Made by a program: the position numbers and the translations under genes. Below, piece after piece: positions 1 through 12,335 of a stretch of DNA of 64,000 nt. Source of the stretch: Endomychus coccineus. Taxonomy: Eukaryota > Arthropoda > Insecta > Coleoptera > Endomychidae. Under the pieces are notes generated by a model that saw only the letters and a program-made list of their open reading frames with translations, had not been told where the DNA came from and did no database searches. The stretch lies in the NCBI GenBank assembly GCA_958510875.1, contig CAUEHT010000002.1, positions 372,001-436,000 of the forward strand, given 5' to 3'. The stretch's first letter is position 1, and each line of letters starts with the position of its first letter.

Positions 1-745
1 TTTAGTGGATGAGAGTGATTATTTCTTATCAATATTTTCATATGACACAACACCGAACTTTAGGTAATCAATAAATACAAATGAGCAACTACACTGAATA
101 GACACTTCGGAAAAATCACAAAACGAACTTTTATTATAAGAATGAAACAAATCACGTCATGTTTCACCACGCAGTGACTTCTTCAGGAGAATAATGGTAC
201 TTGAACTTAAGAAGGTGTTAGTGGCTATATATAATATAAGGAGGGTCTGACTTACTGCTTGGTATTTCAGATTGTTTACAGCTAGCTTACATAGTGAGTG
301 AACAATTCAGAAGTTATGTAAATAATGAACAACAAAGACAAGCCCCCAATTTGATCAAAATTTTAAAGCTTAACAAGCGGTAAAAAAAGGGAGACGTCTA
401 GATAATTTAGAACACTCACAATTCAATAAATATAAGTACAGTAGACATATATATTTTTAATCCTCTCCTCTTCTTAATCTCTTCTCATCGCAAATCAATT
501 AATAAATTTTAATACCTCAGGGTAAATAATCGGTATTCTTGTAATTCGTAAGTTAGTTGTGGATGATTCTGTTCAAAATCATTGAGTCAGCCCCTTGGTC
601 ATCATTATATATTCATCTATATATAGGTAGCTAATAATATGTTCAAGTGCCTTTGTTGACTTGAAGATGCAGCTGTCTGGTGGAACTTGTCGTGATTTTG
701 GAATATCATGGTCTGCGGATGGATTCCGCGTCACAATAGATCGAC

Positions 746-792
746 TTGAATCCGACGTTTCATCAGCTATTACAGGTGGCTTCTTCAGGGTA
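746..792 (-). ncRNA. Hammerhead-ribozyme-like motif, PLE-A end (degenerate)
   Basis: On the minus strand CUGAAGA (788-782) is followed by an imperfect stem II and then GAAACGUC (761-754). The order matches a type I hammerhead core, but stem II pairs poorly and stem I is only two clear pairs, so activity is unlikely. Hammerhead motifs in PLE termini are an established feature of the family. Confidence 0.5.
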
Positions 793-1019
793 AGCTTAAG
801 GTTTGAACTGAAACTGGGTCTACTTGTTTTTGTAGCCGTATTTATTGTAGGAAAAATCCTTCCCGCTACACAGTTCACTGCCTTTATTCCGGTAATTAAC
901 ACCGTTCCGGCACCTGACCCTGCCGTTGTGTGATTATGTACGAAGTGAAACTTTCGAGGATGGGTTTTCAAATGTTGGAAAGGTAATATCCTTAGTCAGG
1001 GTTCAGATTATTTGGATGT

Positions 1020-1265
1020 TTCAGGATTTCTATAGCTTCAAGGATTTTTCGCTGATAGGAGTTTGGAGCTTGAGCTAGGATTTTAGTATTTTTGAAAAGG
1101 ATTTGCTGATTAGTGTCATACTTGTGTTCCCCAAGTGCAGATCTACTGGTATCATGAAGCCTTGTACAGCGCTAATGTTATTTCCATACGGGTAGCAGCT
1201 TTTCGACCTGTTTCATCAATGTAGACCTTACCGCAAGAACAGGGAATGCCCTTAACATCTTCTAA
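1020..1265 (-). pseudogene. GIY-YIG endonuclease remnant of PLE-A
   Basis: The minus-strand translation contains GIPCSCGKVYIDETGRK, the typical start of the Penelope GIY-YIG domain (usually ...CxCxKxYIGETGR). It is followed by degraded helices containing EHKYDT and ending near KILEAIEIL. In intact PLEs this endonuclease nicks target DNA to prime reverse transcription. Here G has become D in the YIG-equivalent motif and an in-frame stop is present, so it is a relic. An identical relic lies at 9450-9695. Confidence 0.8.
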
Positions 1266-1439
1266 GTGAAGAGGAGGAAGAGAATCTTCGATAGGTTTGT
1301 GAAACTGAGATAGTTTTGGAAGTGTGGATAACCGGGTAGAAATATCATGTTTTTTAAGGATATTGAAAATTCGATCTGCTATATTTTCAATATATTGAAG
1401 ATAGGCAGTGGTTGAAGTAGGCGGGGGGGGGGGGGAGAT

Positions 1440-2010
1440 TCAGGTCAATTTGAAATTTTAGGAGGTGTGTATATCTTTATGGCTTGAGGTTGAGATAAGT
1501 TGACAGGTCTGTGGACCAAGGAGCTTATGACAGATTGCTTTCGGCCAGGGTGGTGGTGGGAAAGACCGTTGAGGTATCTATCGGTGTGAATGGAGTTTCG
1601 ATACACATAATGTCCTTAAGTACCGTCAGTCTATCGACTAACCAATACATCTAGGAACAGGAGTAAACCTTGCGATTCGACTCCCATAGTGGGAAAGATA
1701 TTGGGATGTAATGAATTTGAATGATTGAGGATGGGAATAAGCTTTTCGCGACCATGTTGCCAAATAACAAAGTGTCGTCGACATATCTAAACCAACATTT
1801 CGACTTGAGAACAGATGAGTCAATGACATCTTGTTCAAAAACTTATATGAAGATATTAGCTATGATTACAATGAGGAACTCATGGCAGCTCCCGGAGACT
1901 GCTCGTAAAACTTGCCATCGTACAGAAAATATCTGGACGATAGACAAATATCAATTGATGATAGCGAATACATTGAAATGTTTTTGACAGGTGACAAATG
2001 AGAAATTATG
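1440..2010 (-). pseudogene. Reverse transcriptase remnant of PLE-A
   Basis: Minus-strand reading shows Penelope RT pieces. YDGKFYEQSPGAAMSSSL at about 2000-1950 corresponds to the family's GKFYEQ..G.AMGSPLS block. FVIWQHGREKL and HPNIFPTMGVE, then LLLFLDVLVDR, at 1780-1640 correspond to the region after the catalytic YxDD. The catalytic aspartate segment is not readable as one frame. Frameshifts and stops separate the blocks. The same remnant is present at 9870-10440. Confidence 0.75.
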
Positions 2011-2148
2011 GCAAGGTTGTCTGGAATGGGAACGGAGGTAACCACCGCAATAAAGGCAATGAACTGTGTAGCGTGCAGCATTTTCCCTACAATAAATACG
2101 ACTACAAAAGTCAGTAGACCCAAATTCAGTTCAAGCCAGCCTCAAGCC

Positions 2149-2191
2149 TGTCCTGAAGATGACACCTGTAATGTTTGGCGAAACGTCGGCA
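2149..2191 (+). ncRNA. Hammerhead-ribozyme-like motif, other PLE-A end
   Basis: CUGAAGA at 2153-2159, one extra U, a weak stem II, then GAAACGUC at 2180-2187. UGUC (2149-2152) pairs with GGCA (2188-2191) as stem I, including one G-U pair. It is an inverted partner of the motif at 746-792. It is repeated unchanged at 10576-10618. Confidence 0.5.
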
Positions 2192-2725
2192 TCAAGTCGA
2201 GCTATTGTGACGCGGAATCTATCCGGAAGCCGAGATTTTTCAAGATTAGCCATCCGCGGAAGTCTACTATCCAAGCTGTCGTAATTCCTTCTATTTCCCC
2301 ATTTCTTTTTTAACCCTGGGCTTGTCCTATTTGCAGTTTTATTAACGATGCAGTTTTTAAAATAAGAGTGAGCACCTACTGCTTGAATAATTTATGTTAT
2401 TTCGTCCACCAAAAATCGATGTCATGAACCTCTATGAGTTGAATTTGTGGGAATTACAATTTTGAATTCCACGAGTAATTTTCATATCCAGTTTAAAGGT
2501 CATAGCACTTCATACCCATGAAACTGAAAGCGAGAGATCGAAAATGCTGCTGAAAAATTACTTTCTTATGTATTACCTATTCATTGATTTAGGTACAAAA
2601 TTACCCATGGTCCAGATGGATATTCATAGGATACAAACTCAACTGAATGAAATAATATATTCAATGATATATTTGCCATAACAAAGTTCACTCACAAAAT
2701 AGCTTACACTTGCTTTCACCAATTC

Positions 2726-3455
<730 letters not shown>

Positions 3456-3459
3456 TGTA

Positions 3460-4980
3460 GTGAATATGTGTGTTTTGAATTATGTAATAAGTAAAACAAA
3501 TTTTTAACATTATATATCCTATATAAAATATATAATCATCTGTACACTATAACCGTTTCTTCACTTAAATTATAATTAAATATCTGAAACTCTTTCCGAC
3601 TGCGATGCCGTCATTACAAAGACAAATGTGAATGGAATTTGAAGATAAGATTACACAAATCAAAATAATACTAAAACTAGGTCAAAGTAGGGAAATATTA
3701 AATCATTATTATGTTGTTTCCAAAAACTAAAAGTTTTACAGGTACTTCATGGTTGGCAATAAACATCAAGTATTCCAGATTATCATTATTAATCCTAGTT
3801 TGTTAGCAAATAATCACTTATAAATACGTATTCCTAGTGGTTTATTGAAGTACTTGAATCACGGATTATTTCAATTCGTAAATACATCAAAATTTAATGA
3901 ATGACCTCTTCGTTTAAAACTTTCTATTGCTAAATGAGCTTCCTCGTTGTAATTCAAGACTTTCCCTCTCTCAGAATACAGCAACTAACCTTAGGGATTA
4001 TTCATTGGAATTTGATTCATCTCCCATTGAAAATAATCCATTCTTAGAGATAATTCAATTCATTCAAGGTCTAAGTAACACTCATCTATAAGTAATCATT
4101 TGTACTGGAATACTCGATGTTAGTTTTTGACCAAGAAGTATCTGTTATACTTTTACTTGTTAGAAACAGCATATTAACTGCTCTAATATTGGTTCTAATA
4201 ACCGTTTCTCTAGTTTGACCCTTGAGTCTTATCTTTGAGTTTAATTTACATTTCACCTTTGATAATGGCTGCATCGCAGACGAAAAGTGCTTCAGATGAT
4301 GACCTATAGATAAAGTGAAAAAAGGATGATAGTATAAACTAAATTATTTCATAATACATGTCACAATTCTAACTTATTAGTATTATATAAAGTAAGTATA
4401 TTATAACGAAAAAAATCGAAGGAATATTTGTTTGAAAATAGTGAATGTAATTTCTTACTCTTCTATTATGAACCGTCAATTTCGACCATAATAGTTTTTC
4501 AAGTTAGTACCTGAAAAACTATAACAAAACACATTTTTTTTGTCCGTTCATTCCCTTCGTCGTAGCAATTCATACATTTCCAAACATTTCGAACATTTTT
4601 GTTTACCTGGTGGAAATTCTTTCTTCATGTCAAATTTGAGAAAGGTAAGATCGCATTTGATTTCATCTGACGTTCATGGTGTCTTTTGAATTTTTACTGG
4701 TTATCGTTTTATACTCATCATTTGTTCATTTGTGTTACTAGTTTTACTTGATTGTATTTTTTCATTCCTTTGGTATGTCGATTTTAAAATCGTCGTCATT
4801 TTTCAAAACTTCTGATACCTCATCATTTTTGAATTTTGTAAAAATTTTTGTCTTGATATTCTTGAGAAAATTCAGTCAATGTTAATCCTACTAGAAGAGC
4901 ATTACTTTCCGAAATTATATTTCGCTTTTGTTTTGCGGATATAATTCGCGTTGCTGATCTGCAATTATATTTAATGTGAC
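3460..4980. other. No recognisable gene
   Basis: AT-rich sequence. No ORF with recognisable motifs, no clear repeat arms and no tRNA-like box B are seen here. Confidence 0.6.
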
Positions 4981-5007
4981 GCCAAAGTCGTTTCCTTATC
5001 ATGGAAC

Positions 5008-5211
5008 CTAGGCAATGTGGACATGGTCCATAGCTCGAGTAATTTGAAATATTCTTTTTTTTTCAGAAAGATCCCCTACTAGAATCAGTTCTCCATCCTT
5101 TTGGCTTATAACTTGACATTTGGGATAAAAGGCTGCAGTTCTCGTTGATTCCTCAAAAGTTTCCCGACGCTTTTTTGAACCTTTCGGCATTTTCAGCAGC
5201 CTGTGTTTCAT
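5008..5211 (-). CDS. Unrecognised 67-aa ORF
   Basis: A short minus-strand ORF beginning MKHRLLKMPKGSKKRRETFE, lysine/arginine-rich at the N-terminus, ending in a mixed hydrophobic segment. I do not recognise it. It lies downstream of two other unrecognised minus-strand ORFs (5661-5969, 6004-6381), so the three could be exons or relics of one minus-strand gene. No splice signals were established. It may also be chance. Confidence 0.25.
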   Translation of the reverse strand: MKHRLLKMPKGSKKRRETFEESTRTAAFYPKCQVISQKDGELILVGDLSEKKRIFQITRAMDHVHIA

Positions 5212-5246
5212 TGTTGGGCATTAACTCATAATGACGAGCTATATTT

Positions 5247-5421
5247 ATCATTATATTGTAATATAATAAGATTCTTGACCCAGTATGAATTATATAAAAA
5301 ATTCTCGGGAATTAGGTCACATTAACACTCTGTTATAAATGTTCGTCTTTAAAAGACGAACATTTATAACAGAGTGTTAATGTGACCTAATTCCCGAGAA
5401 TTTTTTATATCATTATATTGT
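5247..5421. mobile_element. Perfect palindrome inserted with 13-bp direct repeats
   Basis: Two 59-base arms, 5292-5350 and 5352-5410, are exact reverse complements around a single central A (5351). The insertion is bounded by the 13-bp direct repeat ATCATTATATTGT at 5247-5259 and 5409-5421, which looks like a target-site duplication. No coding capacity. The arms show no CUGANGA/GAAA hammerhead signature. It could be a foldback transposon or an inverted-dimer retroelement end. Confidence 0.8.
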
Positions 5422-5660
5422 TGCAAAAAAGTCAACAATGAGCCGTATCTCTTATTCCTTTTCCCGCTTTTTTAATTTTTTCTTAGCATTTTTCAATAAA
5501 ATCTTGCTTATCCGGTACACTTTTATCTGTCATCTGTGTGTATCCAGTAGAATGAATACTGTTTGAATAGATCTTATTAATGCCATCTTTTTCACTTATT
5601 TCGAGTAGTTACTGGTTTTTCACTTTTTCATTTTGTCTCTTTTTTTGAAATTGTCTTCTT

Positions 5661-6381
5661 TCAAACAGATGAGAAGGAATGGAAGTTCCTATCAGAGTAT
5701 GTGTCTGATATATATGTGGTAGAAGGTTTAAACTTACTACCAGATTCAGAATATTGAGATGCACAATTTTTTATTTCATTATCTTGACCCCACCTAAGGT
5801 TAATTTTGCTTGGTAACATTGAGTCTGGATTGATTTGAGATTGAGGCTGCTTAAGAATTTGTACAGTTGAATTATTTTCTGGTTCTATATATTCAGAAGA
5901 ATCACAAGTAAGTGGTAGTAATGTAGTTAGGTTATAATCTGAATCGAGTGCAGACTGCTCGATAGTCACAGCAGTCCCAAATTCGTTATTTACGGTGGTA
6001 TTATTATCGGCCTGAGGTAGTGGATTCTAACGCAGTATTCCTATAAAAGTTGAACAGATTTTCCTTTCTATCTGTGGATTTTGGATAAATATTTAGGTTG
6101 TCGAAAACGTTATTTCCTTCAGGAAGAGCAGTAAAGGTCAGAGCTTCTGATCCCAAATCGTAGATTTCTTCATTTGTGGTACAATGAGCTTGTCTATGAA
6201 CTTCTTTATTCACGGACATATTATTCAAAACGATAAATACATTTTCATCTATATCTGAAAGAAAATACTCATTAACATCTTGCAACCATATTTCTATATT
6301 AACACGTTTTCTTTCATTTGAGGATTTCTCACTTTCATCAACTATTTGATTGGTGTCTTCTATATTTCCAATATTCTTCAC
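5661..6381 (-). pseudogene. Unrecognised acidic ORF pair, probably one broken frame
   Basis: The minus strand reads MKNIGNIEDTNQIVDESEKS... from 6381, ending in SGR-stop at 6004. A second open frame is readable from about 6015 down to 5661 (GTAVTIEQSALDSDYNL...HSFSSV-stop). The two frames overlap near 6004-6015, consistent with a single gene interrupted by a one-base frameshift or an intron. The composition is acidic and S/T/N-rich with no motif I recognise, no signal peptide and no membrane segment. Function unknown. Confidence 0.3.
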
Positions 6382-6399
6382 GTTAATTTGCCCTCACTT

Positions 6400-7480
6400 C
6401 TCTAAGATAGACCATTTTCCTAAATTTGAAAGGCCTTTTGTCTTATCCTTTGGAACTTTAAGTAATTCCAGTATCTTCTGCGAACTTTGATTGATGGGTA
6501 GATGTGACTAAAATGTATTAAATAGAGGAGTTTTCAATAAGCAAGATGATTTGAGACAAATAATCCTGTGTTACAAAATCTTAGAGAGAGAGAGAGAGTA
6601 TAGAATAATCCTTCTTAAGATTTTCTAAAATAGATTGTGCAGTTTTTTTCCAATTTTTGGGGAAACTACACATGAGGCAAGAGGAAGTGTGTGGAAATCC
6701 TTTTTTATTTTCTTAATTTCTAGGCCAGTGATTTCTCCAAAAAAATCTTGTTTTTTTGCAATTTATCTACTTTTCTGACAGTTGCCTAATTCGAATTATT
6801 TTACAGATTCCGGATTTTTCTTAATCTGAGCAATCTTCTTTCTTTATAATAACGCATTAGTTCGGAAGAACAATGACATTTTGAAAACATGTATTTCTAA
6901 TTCGATATTAGGCTTAGGTAAGGAATGTATAATTTTTTTTTGTGAAATTGGAATTGAATATACCAACAACAAATATGTGTGCATGTTGTTTTTTCTCAGT
7001 CTATATTTTAATTTCTTTTGTCAGGTGAATTTTGAACTTTGATTCTGTTATTGTTGTCTTTAAACGAAATCAAAGAATAATAGACATATCGTTAGTGTAA
7101 ATTTGTGTTAAAATTGTTGTTGTACAAATTTTCAATCATTTGCTTCAATTCTTCAAATGTTATCAAATGAAAATTTAGACAGGAAATTTAGGTCTTGAAA
7201 CGTGCAATAATGCAACTGGAAGAATATTCGCTTACGAAAATTTTGTCGACTTTCTAATCCTTTGTATGTGAGCAAGCAATAACACTGATTATTTCACTCA
7301 TGCTAAGATACACATTTTTGATTTGTTGGAATATTTGTGTTGATAATCGAAAACACCATGTTTTCGTTTTTATATTTAGCTTCCTCATACAGTTTTATGA
7401 AACAGTGTCTTATCAGCAGCAGGCTGTCATAATATTTTTATATGATAAACTATAGAAGAGTTCACAGTGTGGATATATTA
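6400..7480. other. No recognisable gene
   Basis: AT-rich, with a short GA run at 6584-6597. I see no supported coding or RNA feature. Confidence 0.6.
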
Positions 7481-7537
7481 TAACACTCTTGAATAGAAAT
7501 AATCACCCTTATCCACTAAAAATACTATCAAAGTACC

Positions 7538-7572
7538 TTTCGGCTACCAAGTAGCCATCATCAGAGTGAACT
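7538..7572 (-). ncRNA. Hammerhead-like motif, PLE-B left end
   Basis: On the minus strand CUGAUGA (7564-7558) is followed by U, a perfect stem II GGCUAC-UUG-GUAGCC, and GAAA (7541-7538). The downstream cleavage context (GGUAC) does not form an obvious helix III, so it may be degraded. Confidence 0.5.
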
Positions 7573-8376
7573 AAAATATAAATCAAAATTTGCCTGCTTA
7601 AATACTATTTGGGGATAATAATGTGAACAACCTCAGCTGGAAATGAATAGGAATTTAATAAATTGCTTTTTCGTTTATTTATTTCCATCCCTTCTAAATA
7701 ACATAGTCTGTACTATGTTCTAAAAGTGATAAGCTTGCCTGAGAAATTGTGTCACCTGTATTCAAAATATATTCGGCTACTACTCATTTTTCACCATAAA
7801 ATTTCTTCATATGGGCAATATCTTCCTTATAACGAGTTGAAATGTTCCTTCTAGTTTGACCCACATAGCATTTTCAAAACGACTCACAATTGATTTCGTA
7901 AATTCCGGATTTGTTGAAATCGGAAACTTTACCAAAATGGTGTTTAAGCTTATTCTTACATTTATAAACTAATTGTATTGCAAATTTAGAAAACAAGCTA
8001 TGGAATTTATTAATTACTGAAGGATGATAAGTGAAACTTTCGAATTTCATTGGAGTATTTGGATTGTGACTCGTGTTTTAAATGCTAAGAGGAATATTCT
8101 AACTCTGTATAAGGAACCTTTCGCCTATATAAAGAAAAATAATGGTGTAAAATCTGCGATAACCGAACATATGTTGAAAACAGGTCACAACATTTCTCAA
8201 GAAACTTCATCACTTTTTAAAACACAGGATAGACAAGTATATCTAGGTAATTTAGAATGGATGGAAATGTATAAACGAAAAAGCAATTCATTGAATTCCG
8301 ATTTATCTCCAGTTGAGGGTACATTATCATCACCAAATAGTATTTAAACAGATAAATTTTGATATATAATTGGGTT

Positions 8377-8412
8377 TGATCTGATGATGGCTACTTGGTA
8401 GCCGAAATGACC
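8377..8412 (+). ncRNA. Hammerhead-like motif, PLE-B right end
   Basis: CUGAUGA at 8381-8387, a spare U, the perfect hairpin GGCUAC-UUG-GUAGCC, then GAAA. It mirrors 7538-7572. Helix III and the cleavage triplet are not convincing. Confidence 0.5.
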
Positions 8413-9029
8413 TCAGTACTTTAATAGAATTTTAGTGGATGAGAGTGATTATTTCTTATCAATATTTTCATATGACACAACACCGAACTTTAGGTAATCA
8501 ATAAATACAAATGAGCAACTACACTGAATAGACACTTCGGAAAAATCACAAAACGAACTTTTATTATAAGAATGAAACAAATCACGTCATGTTTCACCAC
8601 GCAGTGACTTCTTCAGGAGAATAATGGTACTTGAACTTAAGAAGGTGTTAGTGGCTATATATAATATAAGGAGGGTCTGACTTACTGCTTGGTATTTCAG
8701 ATTGTTTACAGCTAGCTTACATAGTGAGTGAACAATTCAGAAGTTATGTAAATAATGAACAACAAAGACAAGCCCCCAATTTGATCAAAATTTTAAAGCT
8801 TAACAAGCGGTAAAAAAAGGGAGACGTCTAGATAATTTAGAACACTCACAATTCAATAAATATAAGTACAGTAGACATATATATTTTTAATCCTCTCCTC
8901 TTCTTAATCTCTTCTCATCGCAAATCAATTAATAAATTTTAATACCTCAGGGTAAATAATCGGTATTCTTGTAATTCGTAAGTTAGTTGTGGATGATTCT
9001 GTTCAAAATCATTGAGTCAGCCCCTTGGT

Positions 9030-10625
9030 CATCATTATATATTCATCTATATATAGGTAGCTAATAATATGTTCAAGTGCCTTTGTTGACTTGAAGATGC
9101 AGCTGTCTGGTGGAACTTGTCGTGATTTTGGAATATCATGGTCTGCGGATGGATTCTGCGTCACAATAGATCGACTTGAATCCGACGTTTCATCAGCTAT
9201 TACAGGTGGCTTCTTCAGGGTAAGCTTAAGGTTTGAACTGAAACTGGGTCTACTTGTTTCTGTAGCCGTATTTATTGTAGGAAAAATCCTTCCCGCTACA
9301 CAGTTCACTGCCTTTATTCCGGTAATTAACACCGTTCCGGCACCTGACCCTGCCGTTGTGTGATTATGTACGAAGTGAAACTTTCGAGGATGGGTTTTCA
9401 AATGTTGGAAAGGTAATATCCTTAGTCAGGGTTCAGATTATTTGGATGTTTCAGGATTTCTATAGCTTCAAGGATTTTTCGCTGATAGGAGTTTGGAGCT
9501 TGAGCTAGGATTTTAGTATTTTTGAAAAGGATTTGCTGATTAGTGTCATACTTGTGTTCCCCAAGTGCAGATCTACTGGTATCATGAAGCCTTGTACAGC
9601 GCTAATGTTATTTCCATACGGGTAGCAGCTTTTCGACCTGTTTCATCAATGTAGACCTTACCGCAAGAACAGGGAATGCCCTTAACATCTTCTAAGTGAA
9701 GAGGAGGAAGAGAATCTTCGATAGGTTTGTGAAACTGAGATAGTTTTGGAAGTGTGGATAACCGGGTAGAAATATCATGTTTTTTAAGGATATTGAAAAT
9801 TCGATCTGCTATATTTTCAATATATTGAAGATAGGCAGTGGTTGAAGTAGGCGGGGGGGGGGAGATTCAGGTCAATTTGAAATTTTAGGAGGTGTGTATA
9901 TCTTTATGGCTTGAGGTTGAGATAAGTTGACAGGTCTGTGGACCAAGGAGCTTATGACAGATTGCTTTCGGCCAGGGTGGTGGTGGGAAAGACCGTTGAG
10001 GTATCTATCGGTGTGAATGGAGTTTCGATACACATAATGTCCTTAAGTACCGTCAGTCTATCGACTAACCAATACATCTAGGAACAGTAGTAAACCTTGC
10101 GATTCGACTCCCATAGTGGGAAAGATATTGGGATGTAATGAATTTGAATGATTGAGGATGGGAATAAGCTTTTCGCGACCATGTTGCCAAATAACAAAGT
10201 GTCGTCGACATATCTAAACCAACATTTCGACTTGAGAACAGATGAGTCAATGACATCTTGTTCAAAAACTTATATGAAGATATTAGCTATGATTACAATG
10301 AGGAACTCATGGCAGCTCCCGGAGACTGCTCGTAAAACTTGCCATCGTACAGAAAATATCTGGACGATAGACAAATATCAATTGATGATAGCGAATACAT
10401 TGAAATGTTTTTGACAGGTGACAAATGAGAAATTATGGCAAGGTTGTCTGGAATGGGAACGGAGGTAACCACCGCAATAAAGGCAATGAACTGTGTAGCG
10501 TGCAGCATTTTCCCTACAATAAATACGACTACAAAAGTCAGTAGACCCAAATTCAGTTCAAGCCAGCCTCAAGCCTGTCCTGAAGATGACACCTGTAATG
10601 TTTGGCGAAACGTCGGCATCAAGTC
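9030..10625 (-). mobile_element. Penelope-like element PLE-A, decayed, copy 2
   Basis: Duplicate of the 600-2300 element with the same GIY-YIG (9450-9695) and RT remnants (9870-10440) on the minus strand, and the same hammerhead-like ends at 9176-9222 (minus) and 10576-10618 (plus). The right terminus is 94 bases shorter than in copy 1. The few coding differences do not restore any frame. Confidence 0.8.
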
Positions 10626-11374
10626 TATTTCCCATTTCTTTTTTAACCCTGGGCTTGTCCTATTTGCAGTTTTATTAACGATGCAGTTTTTAAAATAAGA
10701 GTGAGCACCTACTGCTTGAATAATTTATGTTATTTCGTCCACCAAAAATCGATGTCATGAACCTCTATGAGTTGAATTTGTGGGAATTACAATTTTGAAT
10801 TCCACGAGTAATTTTCATATCCAGTTTGAAGGTCATAGCACTTCATACCCATGAAACTGAAAGCGAGAGATCGAAAATGCTGCTGAAAAATTACTTTCTT
10901 ATGTATTACCTATTCATTGATTTAGGTACAAAATTACCCATGGTCCAGATGGATATTCATAGGATACAAACTCAACTGAATGAAATAATATATTCAATGA
11001 TATATTTGCCATAACAAAGTTCACTCACAAAATAGCTTACACTTGCTTTCACCAATTCAGTACTTATGGCATCGCACGAGAAACAGTTTAAAAAGAGAAT
11101 TGGATCACCATAGCGATTTAAGTTTTTAGAGGGCAGCACTACGCAATGATTCTGAAGATGCCATAACAAATACGGACATGGGAGTACTGAAATACCCAAC
11201 ATTTCGGCATCATACACAAATAAAATTCAAAATTTATTCTATACTATTATAATTGTGACGAAGAAGCTAAAAAACGACTTAAAAATTTATGGCATCGCGT
11301 GTATGATGCCATAAAGTGAGCAGATGCCACAGTTCACCATTCTGCATGCACAATGATGCCTTAGTAAATGTGGT

Positions 11375-11378
<4 letters not shown>

Positions 11379-11430
<52 letters not shown>
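11379..11430. repeat. (AC)n microsatellite
   Basis: About 52 bases of AC repeat marking the right edge of the large duplication. Confidence 0.97.
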
Positions 11431-11432
<2 letters not shown>

Positions 11433-12335
11433 TGACAGAGCCGCCATGACAGTTCACCCCGTAGACACCATGACACCCCATTGAAGACCCACATGACAGA
11501 CACCATGATGCTCTGCGACTTAGCTCAGCTATATAACCTTTAGCTCTATTTTTGTGACTAAGGTTAGCTCTGTAGCCTAAAGCTCTATTGTTTCTATGAC
11601 TACGATATGTGATAAGTGCCACAACAGACCGTTGAAGACCTATGTGGGAGGCACTTCGCTGAAGGAGCTTGTGATAGCCACCTCGTCGATGTAACACACG
11701 TGACAGCTCCATAAAGCTATAGTTAGAGGTTTTTCCCTCATTCACATGCACCATATGGGATTTTTTCACAAAAAAGGGTGAAAATTCACATTCTACGCGT
11801 CAACATCTTTCATATGATACCCATAAAGCTATAGTTGGAGGTTTTTCCTCATTCACATGCACTATATGAGACTTTTCACGAAAAAGTTGAAAATACACAT
11901 TCTACGCGTCAAGACCTTTCTATTGATACCTATAACGCCATATTTAAAAAAATAAAAATTTCGAATCCTTATCGAGGGAGATCGGTCGAACTGATCGATA
12001 TATAAATAGTATATTCTTATTCAGCACATCACGTAGATTCAGAATATGCAATAAAATGACCACTTGCGGTTTCACTTCCGGTGTGACAATGTGTCGACCA
12101 TATAACCCACTTCCGGTTTAAACTGATGATGATGCTTGAGTCGATGAAAATTTTGTTCAGTTCATCATGTAGATTCAAAATATGTAATAAAATAACCACT
12201 TCCGGTGTAGACCCCCTTCACTCTGATGATGATGCTTAAGTCGATGAAAAACACATGTGGCATGTGCCGTCACACACTGTATATTCTTATTCAGCACATC
12301 ACATAGATTCAGAATATGCAATAAAATAACCACCG
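11431..12335. repeat. Non-coding region with internal direct repeats
   Basis: Three repeat types are visible. CATGACAG/ATGACA motifs recur at 11431-11510. Two tandem ~112-base copies, starting CATAAAGCTATAGTTAGAGG, lie at 11710-11820 and 11821-11932. Three copies of a block containing CATCACGTAGATTCAGAATA (and variants) followed by AATAAAATAACCACTTCCGG lie near 12009, 12158 and 12277. No gene seen. The CATGACAG motif is also found in the 59-bp repeats at 23.7 kb, so this may be Polinton flank. Confidence 0.65.

Larger units (their letters stand above)
600..2300 (-). mobile_element. Penelope-like element PLE-A, decayed, copy 1
   Basis: A degenerate Penelope-like retroelement transcribed on the minus strand. 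Its two ends, roughly 600-970 and 2010-2300, are inverted copies of each other, as expected for PLE pseudo-LTRs in head-to-head arrangement. Between them the minus strand gives fragments of a Penelope reverse transcriptase followed by a GIY-YIG endonuclease. Each end carries a hammerhead-like CUGAAGA...GAAACGUC signature. Many stops and frameshifts make it inactive. No host gene is visible in 1-600. Confidence 0.8.
7490..8460. mobile_element. Penelope-like element PLE-B, inverted terminal pair
   Basis: Two PLE 3' ends face each other. The minus strand of 7490-7960 and the plus strand of 8000-8460 encode the same GIY-YIG C-terminal region and end in the same terminal motif, so the whole forms a large inverted repeat. 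Minus-strand reading gives CYVGQTRRNISTRYKEDIAH. Plus-strand reading (8024-8347) gives AITEHMLKTGHNIS and RQVYLGNLEWMEMY, typical of the PLE endonuclease C-terminus (A..H....H.I......R...E). No RT is present, so both copies are 5'-truncated. Confidence 0.75.
8431..11430. repeat. Large direct duplication, copy 2
   Basis: Second copy of the first 3.1 kb, at an offset of 8430 bases. Its left junction lies immediately after the inverted PLE-B ends at 7.49-8.43 kb. Its right end is the AC tract, after which the sequence is unrelated to copy 1. Copy 2 lacks about 94 bases present at 2204-2297 of copy 1, which are the outermost part of a PLE terminus. Confidence 0.9.

Noticed and set aside
579..971. 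130-aa minus and 90-aa plus ORFs in the PLE-A left end
   Set aside because: They are opposite-strand readings of the PLE terminal sequence, repeated inverted at 2008-2313; no protein family signal and no reason to expect translation.
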